From an uncultured Verrucomicrobia subdivision 3 bacterium (GTDB taxonomy: Bacteria > Verrucomicrobiota > Verrucomicrobiia > Limisphaerales > UBA11358): DNA of 64,000 nt. Both the position numbers and the translations under genes were made by a program. The stretch's first letter is position 1, and each line of letters begins with the position of its first letter. Below are positions 44,644-54,600 of this stretch, piece after piece. The notes below the pieces were generated by a model that saw nothing but the letters and a program-made list of their open reading frames with translations, made no database searches and was not told the origin of the DNA. Location of the stretch: the NCBI GenBank assembly GCA_903875465.1, contig CAIQWB010000062.1, positions 49,636 to 113,635 on the forward strand. Reading direction: 5' to 3'.

Positions 44644-45447
44644 TCAGGCCAGCGCTTTCACCGCATCCGCCAGAGATTTAACGAACGCCTTCACGCTGGC
44701 CACCAGGTCGGGCGATTGCCCATGCGCGGCGATTTGATTGACGATTGCACTCCCCACCACCACGGCTTCCGCACTGCGTGCCACCACGGCAGCTTGTTCG
44801 GGATTGGACACCCCAAAGCCCACGGCAATGGGCAGTTTCGTAAAGGAACGGATTTTGGCCACTTGCGAATCAAGATTGGCGGCCACCTGAGACTGCATTC
44901 CGGTCACGCCTTCCCGGGAAATGTAATAGATGAAACCGGACCCGCGTTTCACGATCAATTCCATGCGGTCGGGAGGGGTGGTGGGGGCCACGAGGTAAAT
45001 GTGGCACAGTCCGGCAGCCCGCATGAGCGCTTCGTAATTGTCGCATTCTTCCGGCGGCAGGTCGAGGACGAGCAGGCCATCCACCCCGGCCTGGCGGGCA
45101 TCCTCGATAAATTGCGCCATGCCGGCACGATGAATGAGATTGAAATAAATGTAGAGAACGATGGGCATGGACGATTCTTTTCGGATGGCGGCAATGGTCG
45201 CCAGCAATTTCGGCGGGGTGGTGCCTGATTCCAAGCCGCGCTGGGCGGCGAGTTGGTTCACCAGACCGTCGGCCAGGGGGTCGCTAAACGGTACGCCCAG
45301 TTCGAGAATGTCCACTCCGGCCTGGTCAAAGGCAAGCGCCAGTTGACGGGTGGCATCCAAATGCGGGTCCCCCGCACCAATATAGACAACCAGACCTTTT
45401 TGGCCGGCGCGGTGCAACTGGGCAAAGCGTTCCTCAATACGATTCAT
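44644..45447 (-). CDS. trpA: Tryptophan synthase alpha subunit
   Basis: A 267-residue TIM-barrel enzyme that cleaves indole-3-glycerol phosphate to indole and glyceraldehyde-3-phosphate for the beta subunit. The catalytic residues fall at the canonical positions: E49 in DILELGVPFSDP and D60 in DPLADG. Phosphate-binding segments GFGVSNPEQA and VVVGSAIV are present near the C-terminus. Length and motifs are ordinary. No other trp gene is in the window. It is convergent with bshA. Confidence 0.97.
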   Translation of the reverse strand: MNRIEERFAQLHRAGQKGLVVYIGAGDPHLDATRQLALAFDQAGVDILELGVPFSDPLADGLVNQLAAQRGLESGTTPPKLLATIAAIRKESSMPIVLYIYFNLIHRAGMAQFIEDARQAGVDGLLVLDLPPEECDNYEALMRAAGLCHIYLVAPTTPPDRMELIVKRGSGFIYYISREGVTGMQSQVAANLDSQVAKIRSFTKLPIAVGFGVSNPEQAAVVARSAEAVVVGSAIVNQIAAHGQSPDLVASVKAFVKSLADAVKALA

Positions 45448-45816
45448 GTGCGGCTAGTTTCGGGTTCCCGGCGTTAAGTTTCAAGCGGCAAAATCTTCAT
45501 AAGCCTCCGTTTTGCAGGCGGCCTTTACCGATGCTAGGTATGGAAAACAGATTTGTTCCTCCATCCGCTACAGGTTATGATCTTTCTATTGTATGGGTTA
45601 GACGAGTTAGTTTAGTGGGCGTGCCCGAGCGATACTATCCAGAGAGGGTGCTCTTTTTTCTGGCTCATGGACAGGTGACGCCAGGGGAAAGGGCCTGAAC
45701 TCCTGCAAGATTTACCCAAAGAAAACGTAATGACCAGTGAGGCCGCTGCCTAGAGCAACCTGTAGAATTTGAACAATCGGGGCGTGATAACGTCTCACTG
45801 ACAGCCAAGCGATTTT
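45448..45816. other. Intergenic region, nothing recognised
   Basis: 369 bp between the trpA start (minus) and the DUF6600-type gene (plus). It must contain two divergent promoters. No RNA motif, terminator-like hairpin or coding frame could be supported. Confidence 0.5.
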
Positions 45817-48006
45817 ATGAAGACTATGAAAAAGACGATGACAGGCCTGCTGGCCGGTGCCGTCCTTGGGTGGTTTTGTTGCATTAGTGGCAATCCGGCA
45901 CTGGGGCAAACGCCGCCGGCCAATCTTTCCCCGGATTTGCAGGAGGTGATCAAGTTGTCGCAACAGAAAATGAGCGATGATATTATCACGAGTTACGTTA
46001 AAAACTCCGGAAAAACTTACAAATGAGGGGCCGATGACATCATTTATTTGAACGGCCAGGGGGTTTCGCAAGCGGTGATAGCGACGTTATTGCAGAATTC
46101 GGCACCCACGGCCAGTCCGGTGCCGACGGCATCGACGACCGCCCCGGTGGTGGGGACCCCCACGGTTCCGCCGGCTGCGGCAGATGCCGGCAGCACCCCA
46201 CTCCAACCACCCCCAGTGGATGCGGTGCCAGCCCCCGAACCAGCGCCACTCACTGCTCCGCTGCCGGCAACCACGACGACCTATGCCCCGGCCCCGGTGA
46301 TGCTGCAGCCCGCCCCCCTGCCCATGCCACCGGGATTTCAGGATAATTTTTATGCGGACGGCGGGTTGAATGCTGGTTTATGGCAAAACCAGTCGGGGTT
46401 ACTCGCTGCACTGGCCTCCCTTAGTGGGCCTCAAGTATTGCCGCAACTGGCATTTACTCCTGCGGGAATGCAAATGTCTGGCATTCGACGGGAAGGGCAG
46501 TTTATGGGGATCCAGTCCACGGCGAGTTATGCCGCGCCGTTTAACTTTAATGTTACAGTTACCGGGCTGAGCCAAAATGCTGTTCCGTTTGAGATTTATT
46601 TGGTCAGCGCGGACCTTCAGCAATGGGTGAGCATTGCTGGTCATCTGGGCGGACGCGGCGAGCGGTCAGGGGGCGGGATGGTTCTGGGCGGGGGGTACCA
46701 CCATGAGTTTGGCGCGGTGCGGATTCCTTTGGGCGGTGAGTACCGCTCGCCGGAATATGGGGTCTGGGTCAACCATACGGGTAGTGGCCAGCCAATTGCC
46801 GGTTTGGGCTACAAGATATTCGAGGATCCGATTGCGGGATTGCCCTATACCATCCAGGTCTCCCTGGGGGCAGATGGTTTGGGGGCGGTGACCTTGCTGG
46901 ATGCCGGCCGGGGGGTGCTGGCCGCGCAACATGTGCCAGTGGGCGTGGGGCCGTTTTATGTGGTGCTGGCGGGGCGGGATGGGACGGCCTATGCGAACTG
47001 GCAATCGGTGCAATTGGTGGGCACGGCGCCGGTCGTGGCGGTAGCCCCGGTGGCGGTGGCGGCGCCAGCGGTTCCGGTGGTGCCGACCCTGGATTATTTT
47101 CAGTCCCAACTCTCGCCTTATGGAAACTGGGTGAACCTGCCCCAATATGGGCTCTGCTGGCAGCCAGTGGTTGCGCCGGGCTGGCGTCCGTATTTCGATG
47201 GCGGTACCTGGGCGTACACGGATGCGGGCTGGTACTGGCAGTCGGATTACCCGTGGGGTGACATAGCCTTTCATTATGGGCGCTGGGCTTACACGGTCAG
47301 CGGCTGGGTGTGGGTGCCGGGCTATGATTATGCGCCGGCGTGGGTGGTTTGGCGGCATGCGGATGCCGATGGTTATGTGGGGTGGGCGCCGCTGGTGCCG
47401 GGGGCGGTTTATGTCAACGGCGGCTGGCGTTACAACGGGGTGTCGGTGGCGGCAGACTGTGATTTTGGCATTGGCGTGGGTTTCTTCACGTTCGTAGATG
47501 GCGGCCATTTCTGGGATCATGACTTCCGGCGTTATGTGGTGCCGCGGGACCGGTTGGAGTTCGTTTATGGGCGGAGTGTGTTTGAGAATCATTACCGGTT
47601 TGATCATGGGCGGTATTTGAACGATGGGGTGGACCGGGAGCGGATGGCGCGGCTGACGCACCGGGATGTAATGGAAATCCGGCCCCGGGCAGTGTCGGAA
47701 ATCCGGCATGAGGAAGAGCGCCGCAATGGGGAGATTCGCCGGGACGATGTGCGGGGTTTCCATGCGGGCGTCCGGCCAGAAGCGCAGCGGACGGCGGAGC
47801 CGGTGGTACATCGGGAGGCGGTTCCGGCAAGCCGGGGAACGGTCGAGCCCGCGCGTGGCGGGGTGGAACCGGCGCACGGTGCGGTGGATCCGGTTCATGG
47901 GGCGCTGAATCCAGTGCATAACGCACCGGTGAGCCCGCAAAAAGTGGCACCGCAAGGGGGGCAGCCCGGCGGTAATGGCCAGGGCAAAGACCACAAGCCC
48001 AATTAA
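45817..48006 (+). pseudogene. DUF6600-type secreted protein interrupted by an in-frame TGA
   Basis: The frame from 45817 to 48006 is continuous except for one TGA at 46024-46026, giving 729 codons. The first part encodes a signal peptide (to NPALGQT) and a helical module VIKLSQQKMSDDIITSYVKN...TYK, then TGA, then GADDIIYLNGQGVSQAVIATLL in the same frame. In the paralogue at 36141 the residue aligned with the stop is Leu, so the gene was once, or still is, read through. After a Pro-rich linker comes a beta-rich region at about 170-400. A DUF6600 domain with repeated aromatic motifs (GNWVNLPQYG, WQP...GWRPYFDG, WVWVPGYDYAPAWV, YVGWAPL) follows, then a charged HxE-rich tail. The downstream codon use and reading frame show no other decay, so the mutation is recent, an error, or suppressed. 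Confidence 0.72.
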
Positions 48007-48019
48007 TCCCCGGGTTGGA

Positions 48020-48643
48020 TTAATGCGGCAGGCGGTGGAAAAAGAGATAACCGGCGCAGGCCAGCAAAATAATGGCGATGCCGAATAAGAGCACGGTGAT
48101 TACGGTGCCGACGTTGCGGGCCCGGGCTTGGGCGCGTTCGGTTTCGGCCTGTTCGGCCTGGCGCAGGCTGGCAAATTCCTGCTCATGGCTTTCGAGGGCG
48201 GCGCTGATGGCGTCCTCATCCTTGATCGCGTAGGTGAGCCAGGCCCCGGTGTATTCATTCTGCCAGGCGGTTGGGAGCCGGGCGAGGGTGTCGGCGTTGG
48301 GCGGCTGGAAGCCAAAACTTTTCCAAAAGGGCGAGCGTTCCTGGGTCCACAGGCGGAAGATGCCGTGGTTGGCGGCGAGGGTTTGGAGGCGTTCCCAGAA
48401 CAGTTGCCGGGCTTCATCGGCGATGCTGAAATCCGTGTACCCCTCGCTATGCAGCAGGGCATAGGGTTTGGTAAATTCCACGCCAATGGCCCCGAGCAAT
48501 TCATGCCCGGCATTTTCCACCACTTGAAACTCGGTGAGCTTGGGTTCCAATAGTTCCGGCGACAGGCGCATGGACTCCCACAGCGCCTTGAGCGCGTTCA
48601 GGTCGTCCACGGTGGCACGGCGAACATGGAGCCGGGCAATCAT
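48020..48643 (-). CDS. GNAT-like acetyltransferase domain with a C-terminal membrane anchor
   Basis: A 207-residue protein. The first 140 residues look like a GNAT N-acetyltransferase: LHVRRATVDDLNALKALWES, the central strand ELLGAIGVEF, and FWERLQTLAANHGIFRLWTQE followed by PFWKSFGFQPP, the typical end of the fold. A charged helix (about 150-178) and one membrane span (VITVLLFGIAIILLACAGYLFF) follow, placing the catalytic domain on the cytoplasmic face. Substrate unknown. A tail-anchored acetyltransferase is unusual. The gene converges with the DUF6600-type gene, 13 bp apart. Confidence 0.62.
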   Translation of the reverse strand: MIARLHVRRATVDDLNALKALWESMRLSPELLEPKLTEFQVVENAGHELLGAIGVEFTKPYALLHSEGYTDFSIADEARQLFWERLQTLAANHGIFRLWTQERSPFWKSFGFQPPNADTLARLPTAWQNEYTGAWLTYAIKDEDAISAALESHEQEFASLRQAEQAETERAQARARNVGTVITVLLFGIAIILLACAGYLFFHRLPH

Positions 48644-49214
48644 TATGACTCTTAAAGTAAGTTGTGGCCGGAAAAATTCAAGGCTTTAGGTGGGGTTTTG
48701 ACCGGTCCAGCAGGACTGGCAAGCAGGACCTAAAATAAGGTAATCCGCTACCGCTTTGGGCAATATCATTAAATAGCCGGAAAAATCATTAAATTGGCCG
48801 GAATTGAAAGGTTTGGGGCCACACGGGACCGGGTTTCGGCGCGGTCCGAACTCCGCCTTTACAAGGGCCGGTCGGGTGCCATCGCCGGGGCCTAAACGCT
48901 GGGGAAACATCTCACGAAGCGGCTGTGGGGATGCTGGAAATAATTTATAAAAATCTCTGCTGCAATGAGTTAAATCATCGCCGCCGTTTTAAGTGCGGTG
49001 CTCGGACGCAGTTGGGTGGGGACGCGGGAGCAGGGCCAGAGCGGCAAGTCAAGCGGGGAGTGGTCATGAACCCCGGAAAGCGAACAGCGGGAAAGCGGCC
49101 TGGTATTCCCACCGGGGGGGCGGCGCGTTTTGGTTGGGCCAGGGATGGGCATGGATTTTGGCGGCCGGAAAGCAGTCACCCAAAGGTCCTGCGGAAGTGG
49201 CCGGCAAGCGGCAA
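48644..49214. other. Intergenic region with a short tandem ATCATTAAAT repeat
   Basis: 571 bp between two minus-strand genes. No coding frame is convincing. Two copies of ATCATTAAAT followed by a CCGG block start at 48765 and 48785, exactly 20 bp apart, two turns of the helix, which could be a regulator site for the gene at 48643. The rest shows nothing recognisable. Confidence 0.35.
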
Positions 49215-49835
49215 TCAACCGGCGGCCGAGAGGACTTCCAGCGCACGCAAGGTGGCATTATGGCGGCCATCCACCTGCAATTTGGCGTAGATGTTTTCCA
49301 GATGCGTTTTGGTGGTGGAAGGCAGCACGCCGATGATGACGGAAATCTCGGCGTTCGTTTTGCCTTGGGCGGTCCAAAATAAAACCTCGGCTTCCCGCGA
49401 GGTCAGCCCCAAGGATTCCAGCGGTTTGGCGGATTGATAATCAAAGCGGAATTCCGCCCGGTGCCGTTCCGCCCGTTCCAAGCGTGCCTGGATGGCGCTT
49501 AATAGTTCTTTGCGAGGCACCGGTTTCACCAAGTAATCATCCGCGCCCAAATCCATGCCGGAGCGCACATCGGAACGCTCCCCTTTGGCGGTAAGGAAGA
49601 TGAAGGGGATCCGTTTGGTGCGGGGATGTTCGCGCAGGGCGTTCAGGACGCCGTGGCCATCGAGTTTGGGGAGCATGATGTCGCAGAGAATCAAATCGGG
49701 AATTTCGGCACGCGCGAGGGTGACCCCATCGACGCCATTGGCGGCGGGAAACACCTGGTAATTTTCCATTTCCAGCATGTCCGCCAGGTTTTGGCGCATG
49801 GCCGGCTCATCTTCAATAACCAGCAACTTTTTCAT
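49215..49835 (-). CDS. Response regulator with LuxR-type DNA-binding domain
   Basis: A 206-residue regulator. The receiver has the acidic cluster IEDEP (E8-D9), the phosphoacceptor in LILCDIMLPK (D52) and the conserved lysine in DDYLVKPVPR. A LuxR/GerE helix-turn-helix occupies about residues 140-200 (LTSREAEVLFWTAQGKTNAEI, then STTKTHLENIYAKLQV). The ATG overlaps the stop of the kinase gene (ATGA), so the pair is coupled. It differs from the regulator at 30062 by having no N-terminal extension. Confidence 0.93.
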   Translation of the reverse strand: MKKLLVIEDEPAMRQNLADMLEMENYQVFPAANGVDGVTLARAEIPDLILCDIMLPKLDGHGVLNALREHPRTKRIPFIFLTAKGERSDVRSGMDLGADDYLVKPVPRKELLSAIQARLERAERHRAEFRFDYQSAKPLESLGLTSREAEVLFWTAQGKTNAEISVIIGVLPSTTKTHLENIYAKLQVDGRHNATLRALEVLSAAG

Positions 49836-51547
49836 TTTGGTTCGCAGTTGGTCAGCGGTTTGGGATAGAACTCGGTTTCACCCGGCACGTAGACCGGCAA
49901 CCAGACGGTAACCGTGGTGCCGTCATTTTCGCGGCTTTGGACGTGAATTTTTCCGCCATGCCGGTCAACACAGAGACGGGTAATGACCAGGCCGAGGCCG
50001 GTACCACTTACGCTCTGAGCGTTTTCACTCCGAAAGAAGGGTTTGAAAATCTTTGCCAAATCACCGGCCGGTATCCCGATGCCATGGTCCCGCACAGTTA
50101 AGATGACTTGTCCCGCCACGTGTTCCACCCGCAACTCCACCAGGCGCCCCGGCGGGGAGTACTTGACCGCATTGGTGAGCAAATTCATTAAAATATGCCG
50201 GATGAGATTTTCATCCACATTCAACTTTTCTCCCGGGCTGGGCAGGTGGATTTGAATGGGACAGCGGCCATGGAGGGCCGAATTGACATCCTCCACCAAC
50301 TGCCGGCACAGGGCGGGCAGGGCCACGGCCGAGGGTTTGAATTCGAGCCGGCCCGCTTCGGCCCGGCTGAAGAGCAACACATCATCGACCAGCAGTGCCA
50401 TGCTTTTTACGGTGTCCTCAATCATTTGCAAATGCCGGCTGCGTTTATCCAACGGGAGACGATCCCCATAGGCAGACAATATTTCGGCAGAACCCAGGAT
50501 CAAGGCCAGCGGGGTGCGGAGTTCATGCGAGACCATGGAAACAAAATTGCCCTTGAGGCGGCCCAGTTCCTGTTCCCGGTTAAAGGCGAGGCGCAATTCC
50601 TCCGTCCGGGCGGCAATCCGCTGCTCCAGATCGTGATTGAGAGTGGAGGTCTCGGCCCGGGCCATTTCGGCGTCGGTCCGCAGGCGGTTTTGGGAGGCCA
50701 CCAGAAAATATAGCAACCCGCTCAAAGCCAGGCCGCCGGCCAGCACCAGCCATTGTGACCAGGCGGCATTCAAAGGCACGGGCCGAAGGGTGGCGACAAA
50801 CTGCCAGTTGCCAAAAGGTCCGGACGTGGTCAGCACGCGCCGGGTCATGGTTTGGACCGGTGCGGGCAGGTCCGGATCCAGGAGTTGCAAGTCAAAGCTC
50901 AGTGGCCGCATTTGGGTCTTTATCCATTCAAAATAGTGCTGCTGGTCCAGGAGAAAGAAAACAAATCCCTGGGTATTGGTTCGGTTGGCGGCCGGAGTTC
51001 TGGGGGAGATTTCGTTTTTATGCAATGGCAACAGCGCCAAAACCACCTTGGCGGGCGGGTGGCCAGCGATCATAACAGGATTATGGAGGGCCGGATTCAG
51101 CTCCGCTGATTGAACGACAAACTCACGCCAATTGGTCGTCCCGGCCAAATCCGCACCGGGTACCACCAGCGATGAGACTGGCTCCCCGTCCAGGTATTGC
51201 ACCACGGCTTTTTCCCCGTTGAAGTCCGCATAACCCACGGCGAGCATGCCCGGGTATTTCTGCCGCCATTCGGCGTCGGCCAAAAACCTAACCCAGGCTT
51301 TTTCCGAAAAGTCATGGGGCCGCTGCAAATCACTTCTCGCCGCGCTGTATAATTCCATTAAATGGAGGAACACGTAGGGTTGCACCACGGGAAACAGCTG
51401 GGCATAACCCGCTTGCCAGCGAATGATCTGTTCCCGGCGGGCAAGCTCCCGTTCCCGCCAGACGCCAAAGCCGGTCGCGAGGAGGGCCAGGATCAGTACG
51501 ATCTGTGCCGAATGGCCGATTTGGTGCGATGTCGGATTGACGGGCAT
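49832..51547 (-). CDS. CHASE-domain sensor histidine kinase
   Basis: A 571-residue membrane kinase. One span near the N-terminus (IVLILALLATGFGVW) and another near 275-290 (LVLAGGLALSGLLYFLV) flank an external CHASE domain of about 220 residues (PGMLAVGYADFNG is a typical CHASE phrase). A short coiled coil leads to the HisKA domain with MVSHELRTPLALILG, then HATPase_c with LLTNAVKYSPPG, VRDHGIGIPAGD and GTGLGLVI. CHASE domains bind small external ligands such as cytokinin-like or peptide signals. The start at MPVNPTSHQ is preferred over one 36 bases upstream. It is followed and overlapped by its response regulator. Confidence 0.93.
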   Translation of the reverse strand: MPVNPTSHQIGHSAQIVLILALLATGFGVWRERELARREQIIRWQAGYAQLFPVVQPYVFLHLMELYSAARSDLQRPHDFSEKAWVRFLADAEWRQKYPGMLAVGYADFNGEKAVVQYLDGEPVSSLVVPGADLAGTTNWREFVVQSAELNPALHNPVMIAGHPPAKVVLALLPLHKNEISPRTPAANRTNTQGFVFFLLDQQHYFEWIKTQMRPLSFDLQLLDPDLPAPVQTMTRRVLTTSGPFGNWQFVATLRPVPLNAAWSQWLVLAGGLALSGLLYFLVASQNRLRTDAEMARAETSTLNHDLEQRIAARTEELRLAFNREQELGRLKGNFVSMVSHELRTPLALILGSAEILSAYGDRLPLDKRSRHLQMIEDTVKSMALLVDDVLLFSRAEAGRLEFKPSAVALPALCRQLVEDVNSALHGRCPIQIHLPSPGEKLNVDENLIRHILMNLLTNAVKYSPPGRLVELRVEHVAGQVILTVRDHGIGIPAGDLAKIFKPFFRSENAQSVSGTGLGLVITRLCVDRHGGKIHVQSRENDGTTVTVWLPVYVPGETEFYPKPLTNCEPK

Positions 51548-51674
51548 GGCGTTACTGCCACGCGCCCCCCGCGCGGCTGGCAATCACATTAATCAAAAAC
51601 GGTTCAGAGTGTTATCCGCCGATCGGCGGATGGCAAAATCCACCGGATGAGGGAAGTTTACCGCCACTAAAATT

Positions 51675-54600
51675 ATGAAGTCAATGGTTACCAACAGCAC
51701 GCCAATCCGGACGAATTTTCCTCCGCCCCCCGGCTTAAGAAACGCTCCCGCCAACGCAACCGGCTGGCCTGGCCGATGGCTGGTCTGGCTGTTATTCGGC
51801 TGGTTAGGACTGGCAGGAGGGCTGGCAGGAGGGCTGCCCCAGGCCATGGCGGCGGATGGGGCCACGGCTTGGACACAAATTTATAACGGGCCACTGAATG
51901 GTGATGACCAGGCCACCGCCATGGCCATGGACCCAAGTGGCAACCTCCTGGTAACCGGCGCTTCCCAAGGTGCCAACGGCTATGATTATTTGACCATTAA
52001 GTACACCGCCAGTGGCCTGCCGTTATGGACCAATTGGTTTAACGGGGCGGGTAATAGTATTGACCAGGCCCGGGCGGTGGCAGTGGATGCGGCCGGCAGC
52101 GTACTGGTCACGGGGGTCACTGCGAGCACCAATGGCTCCTATGACTATGCCACCATAAAATACTTAGCCACCGGGGTGCCGGTCTGGACCAATTTATATA
52201 ACAGTCCCGGCAACAATTCGGATTATGCGGATGCCGTGGCGGTGGATGCGGGCGGCAACGTGCTGGTGACCGGTTATGCGACCGCAGCGAGCGGTAAATT
52301 CATTTTTGCCACGGTCAAATATGCCGCGAACGGCACGTCGTTGTGGACCAATTTATTTGATTTGGCGGGCTATGATAACCAGCCATTCAGTCTGGCGGTG
52401 GATAGCGCCGGCAACGTCCTGGTGGCGGGCTATGCCACCCCAGCCATCACCACGCCCGTGAAAACCAATGACTTCTCGGCGATGGCCCTCATCAAATATT
52501 CCAGTGCCGGCGTGCCGTTATGGACCAATTTATTCCGCGGGCAGGGGCAGGGGAACGAATCGGCCCGGGCCGTAACGGTGGATGCCGCCGGCAGCGTTTA
52601 TGTGACCGGCTACGTCACCGCGGCGAATGGCTTGTATGATTTTGCCACGATCAAATATTCCAGTAATGGCGCTTTGCAGTGGGTGAACACTTATGACGGC
52701 CAAAATGGCTCGGATTTAGCCACGGCAATTGCCGTGGGAGCCAGTGGTGAGGTTTTGGTCACGGGTTATTCCAGTACCGGGACCGGCCAATATGATTATG
52801 CCACGGTGAAATATTCCAGCACCGGCGGACCCGTGTGGACCAACCGGTTTAGCGGCGGCGCCAACGGGGACGATGAAGCCGCGGCACTGGCTGTAGATGG
52901 CGCGGGCAGCGTGTATGTAACGGGATTTTCCACCACCACCAATGGCTTTACCGACGTGGCGACGATTAAATACCAAAACGATGGCACCGCCACCTGGACC
53001 AATTACTTTAATGGTCCGGGCAACCGGAATGATTATCCGGCCGGCCTGGCGGTGGACGGCAGCGGCAATATTTTCCTTGCCGGAAATTCCGGGGCGACGA
53101 ATCATTTTAGTGACTTCGTAACCCGCGAAATCTACGGGCCCCATTCTCCGCCCAGCATCCTTGCCCAACCCGCCAGCCAGGTGGTGCCATGGACGAATGA
53201 TGCCACCTTCACCACCGTGGTTTATGGGGTTGGCCCGTATGCCTATCAATGGTATTTTAACGGCGCCCCATTAAGCGATGCCACGAACGCCAGCCTGATC
53301 ATTGCCAATGTGCTGATGGGCAATGCGGGAAATTACCAGGTGACGATCACCAACCTTTATGGGAGCACCACCAGCGCCGTCGCCGCCTTGAGCGTGATCT
53401 TCCCCACGACGACCGCCGGGCCGGACTATCTGGCCACGGCCGTGAACACGGCTTTGACCATTCCCGCCGCCAGCCTGCTTATAAACGATCAGGCGGGAAC
53501 GAATAGCAACGGCAATAGCAATCTGCTTTTAACGGCGGCCAGCGGTACCAGCGCGAATGGTGGTTCGGTGCGGGTCCACTACCATGCCAGTCCCATTTGG
53601 ACGAACCTTTACAACGGCCCCGCCAATGGCGATGACCAGGCCAAAGCCCTGGCACTGGACAGTAGCGGCAACGTTTCCGTGGCGGGAACTTCCGCAGGCA
53701 GCGGCATCACCACCATTAAATATTCCGGCAACGGTTCCCCGTTGTGGACCAGCCGGCTGGGGAGCGGAGGGGTGTCCGGTAGTCAAGCCATCGTGACGGA
53801 CGCGAGTAACGCCGTTTACGTGGCGGGCTACTATCCCGGGGCGAATATTTTTGCTGACTTTGTGACTTTGAAATACACCAATTCCAGTGGCGGGAGTCCG
53901 GCCTGGGTCCAGTCCTATAATGGTGCGGCCAATGACTTTGATTATGGGACGGCCGTGGCCACGGATCCCGCTGGGGATGTCTATGTGACGGGCTATTCCT
54001 ATGGGTTTGGGATCGGTTATGACATGGTCCTGATCAAATATGACCCGCTAACCGCCGCCCCGCTATGGGTCAGCCGCTACAATGGGGCCGGCAACCGGGA
54101 TGACCTGCCGGCCGCCCTGGCCTGCGACGGGGCTGGCAACATTTACGTGACGGGTTATACCAGCACCGCGGCGGGCAGCACCGATTGGGCAACTTTGAAA
54201 TTCTCCAACAGTGGCGTGCCTTTATGGACGAATATTTATAATGGCACTGGCAATCGCAATGACCAAGCCACCGCCCTGGCGGTGGATAAAGCCGGCAACG
54301 CGTACGTGGCCGGCTACGCCGATAATGGGGCGAGCGGGAATGATTGCGTCACCATCAAATATTCCCCGGCGGGATCACCCCTCTGGACGAATGTTTTTAA
54401 CGGCACGGGCAATGCGAATGACCAGGCGATCGCTTTGGCGGTGGATGCGGGTGGCAATGTTTATGTGGCCGGCCTGACCACGACTGCCAATGGTTATACA
54501 AATTATATTACTTTAAAATATTCCAGTGCCGGCCTGCCGCTGTGGACCAATACGTTTGATGGTCCGGGGCATCACAGTGCCCAGCCAGCGGCGTTATCGC

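Noticed and set aside
45817..48006. Selenocysteine or genetic-code reassignment at TGA 46024
   Set aside because: TGA ends many other genes in the window, the paralogue has Leu at this position, and no SECIS-like hairpin was noticed.
48765..48780. AAGGTAATCCGC shared between 48739 and 21411 as a regulatory motif
   Set aside because: A 12-base match is expected many times by chance in 64 kb and has no consistent position.
51781..51841. Repeated GGCAGGAGGGCT as a mobile or regulatory repeat
   Set aside because: It lies inside the signal peptide of the SBBP protein and simply encodes GLAGGLAGG.
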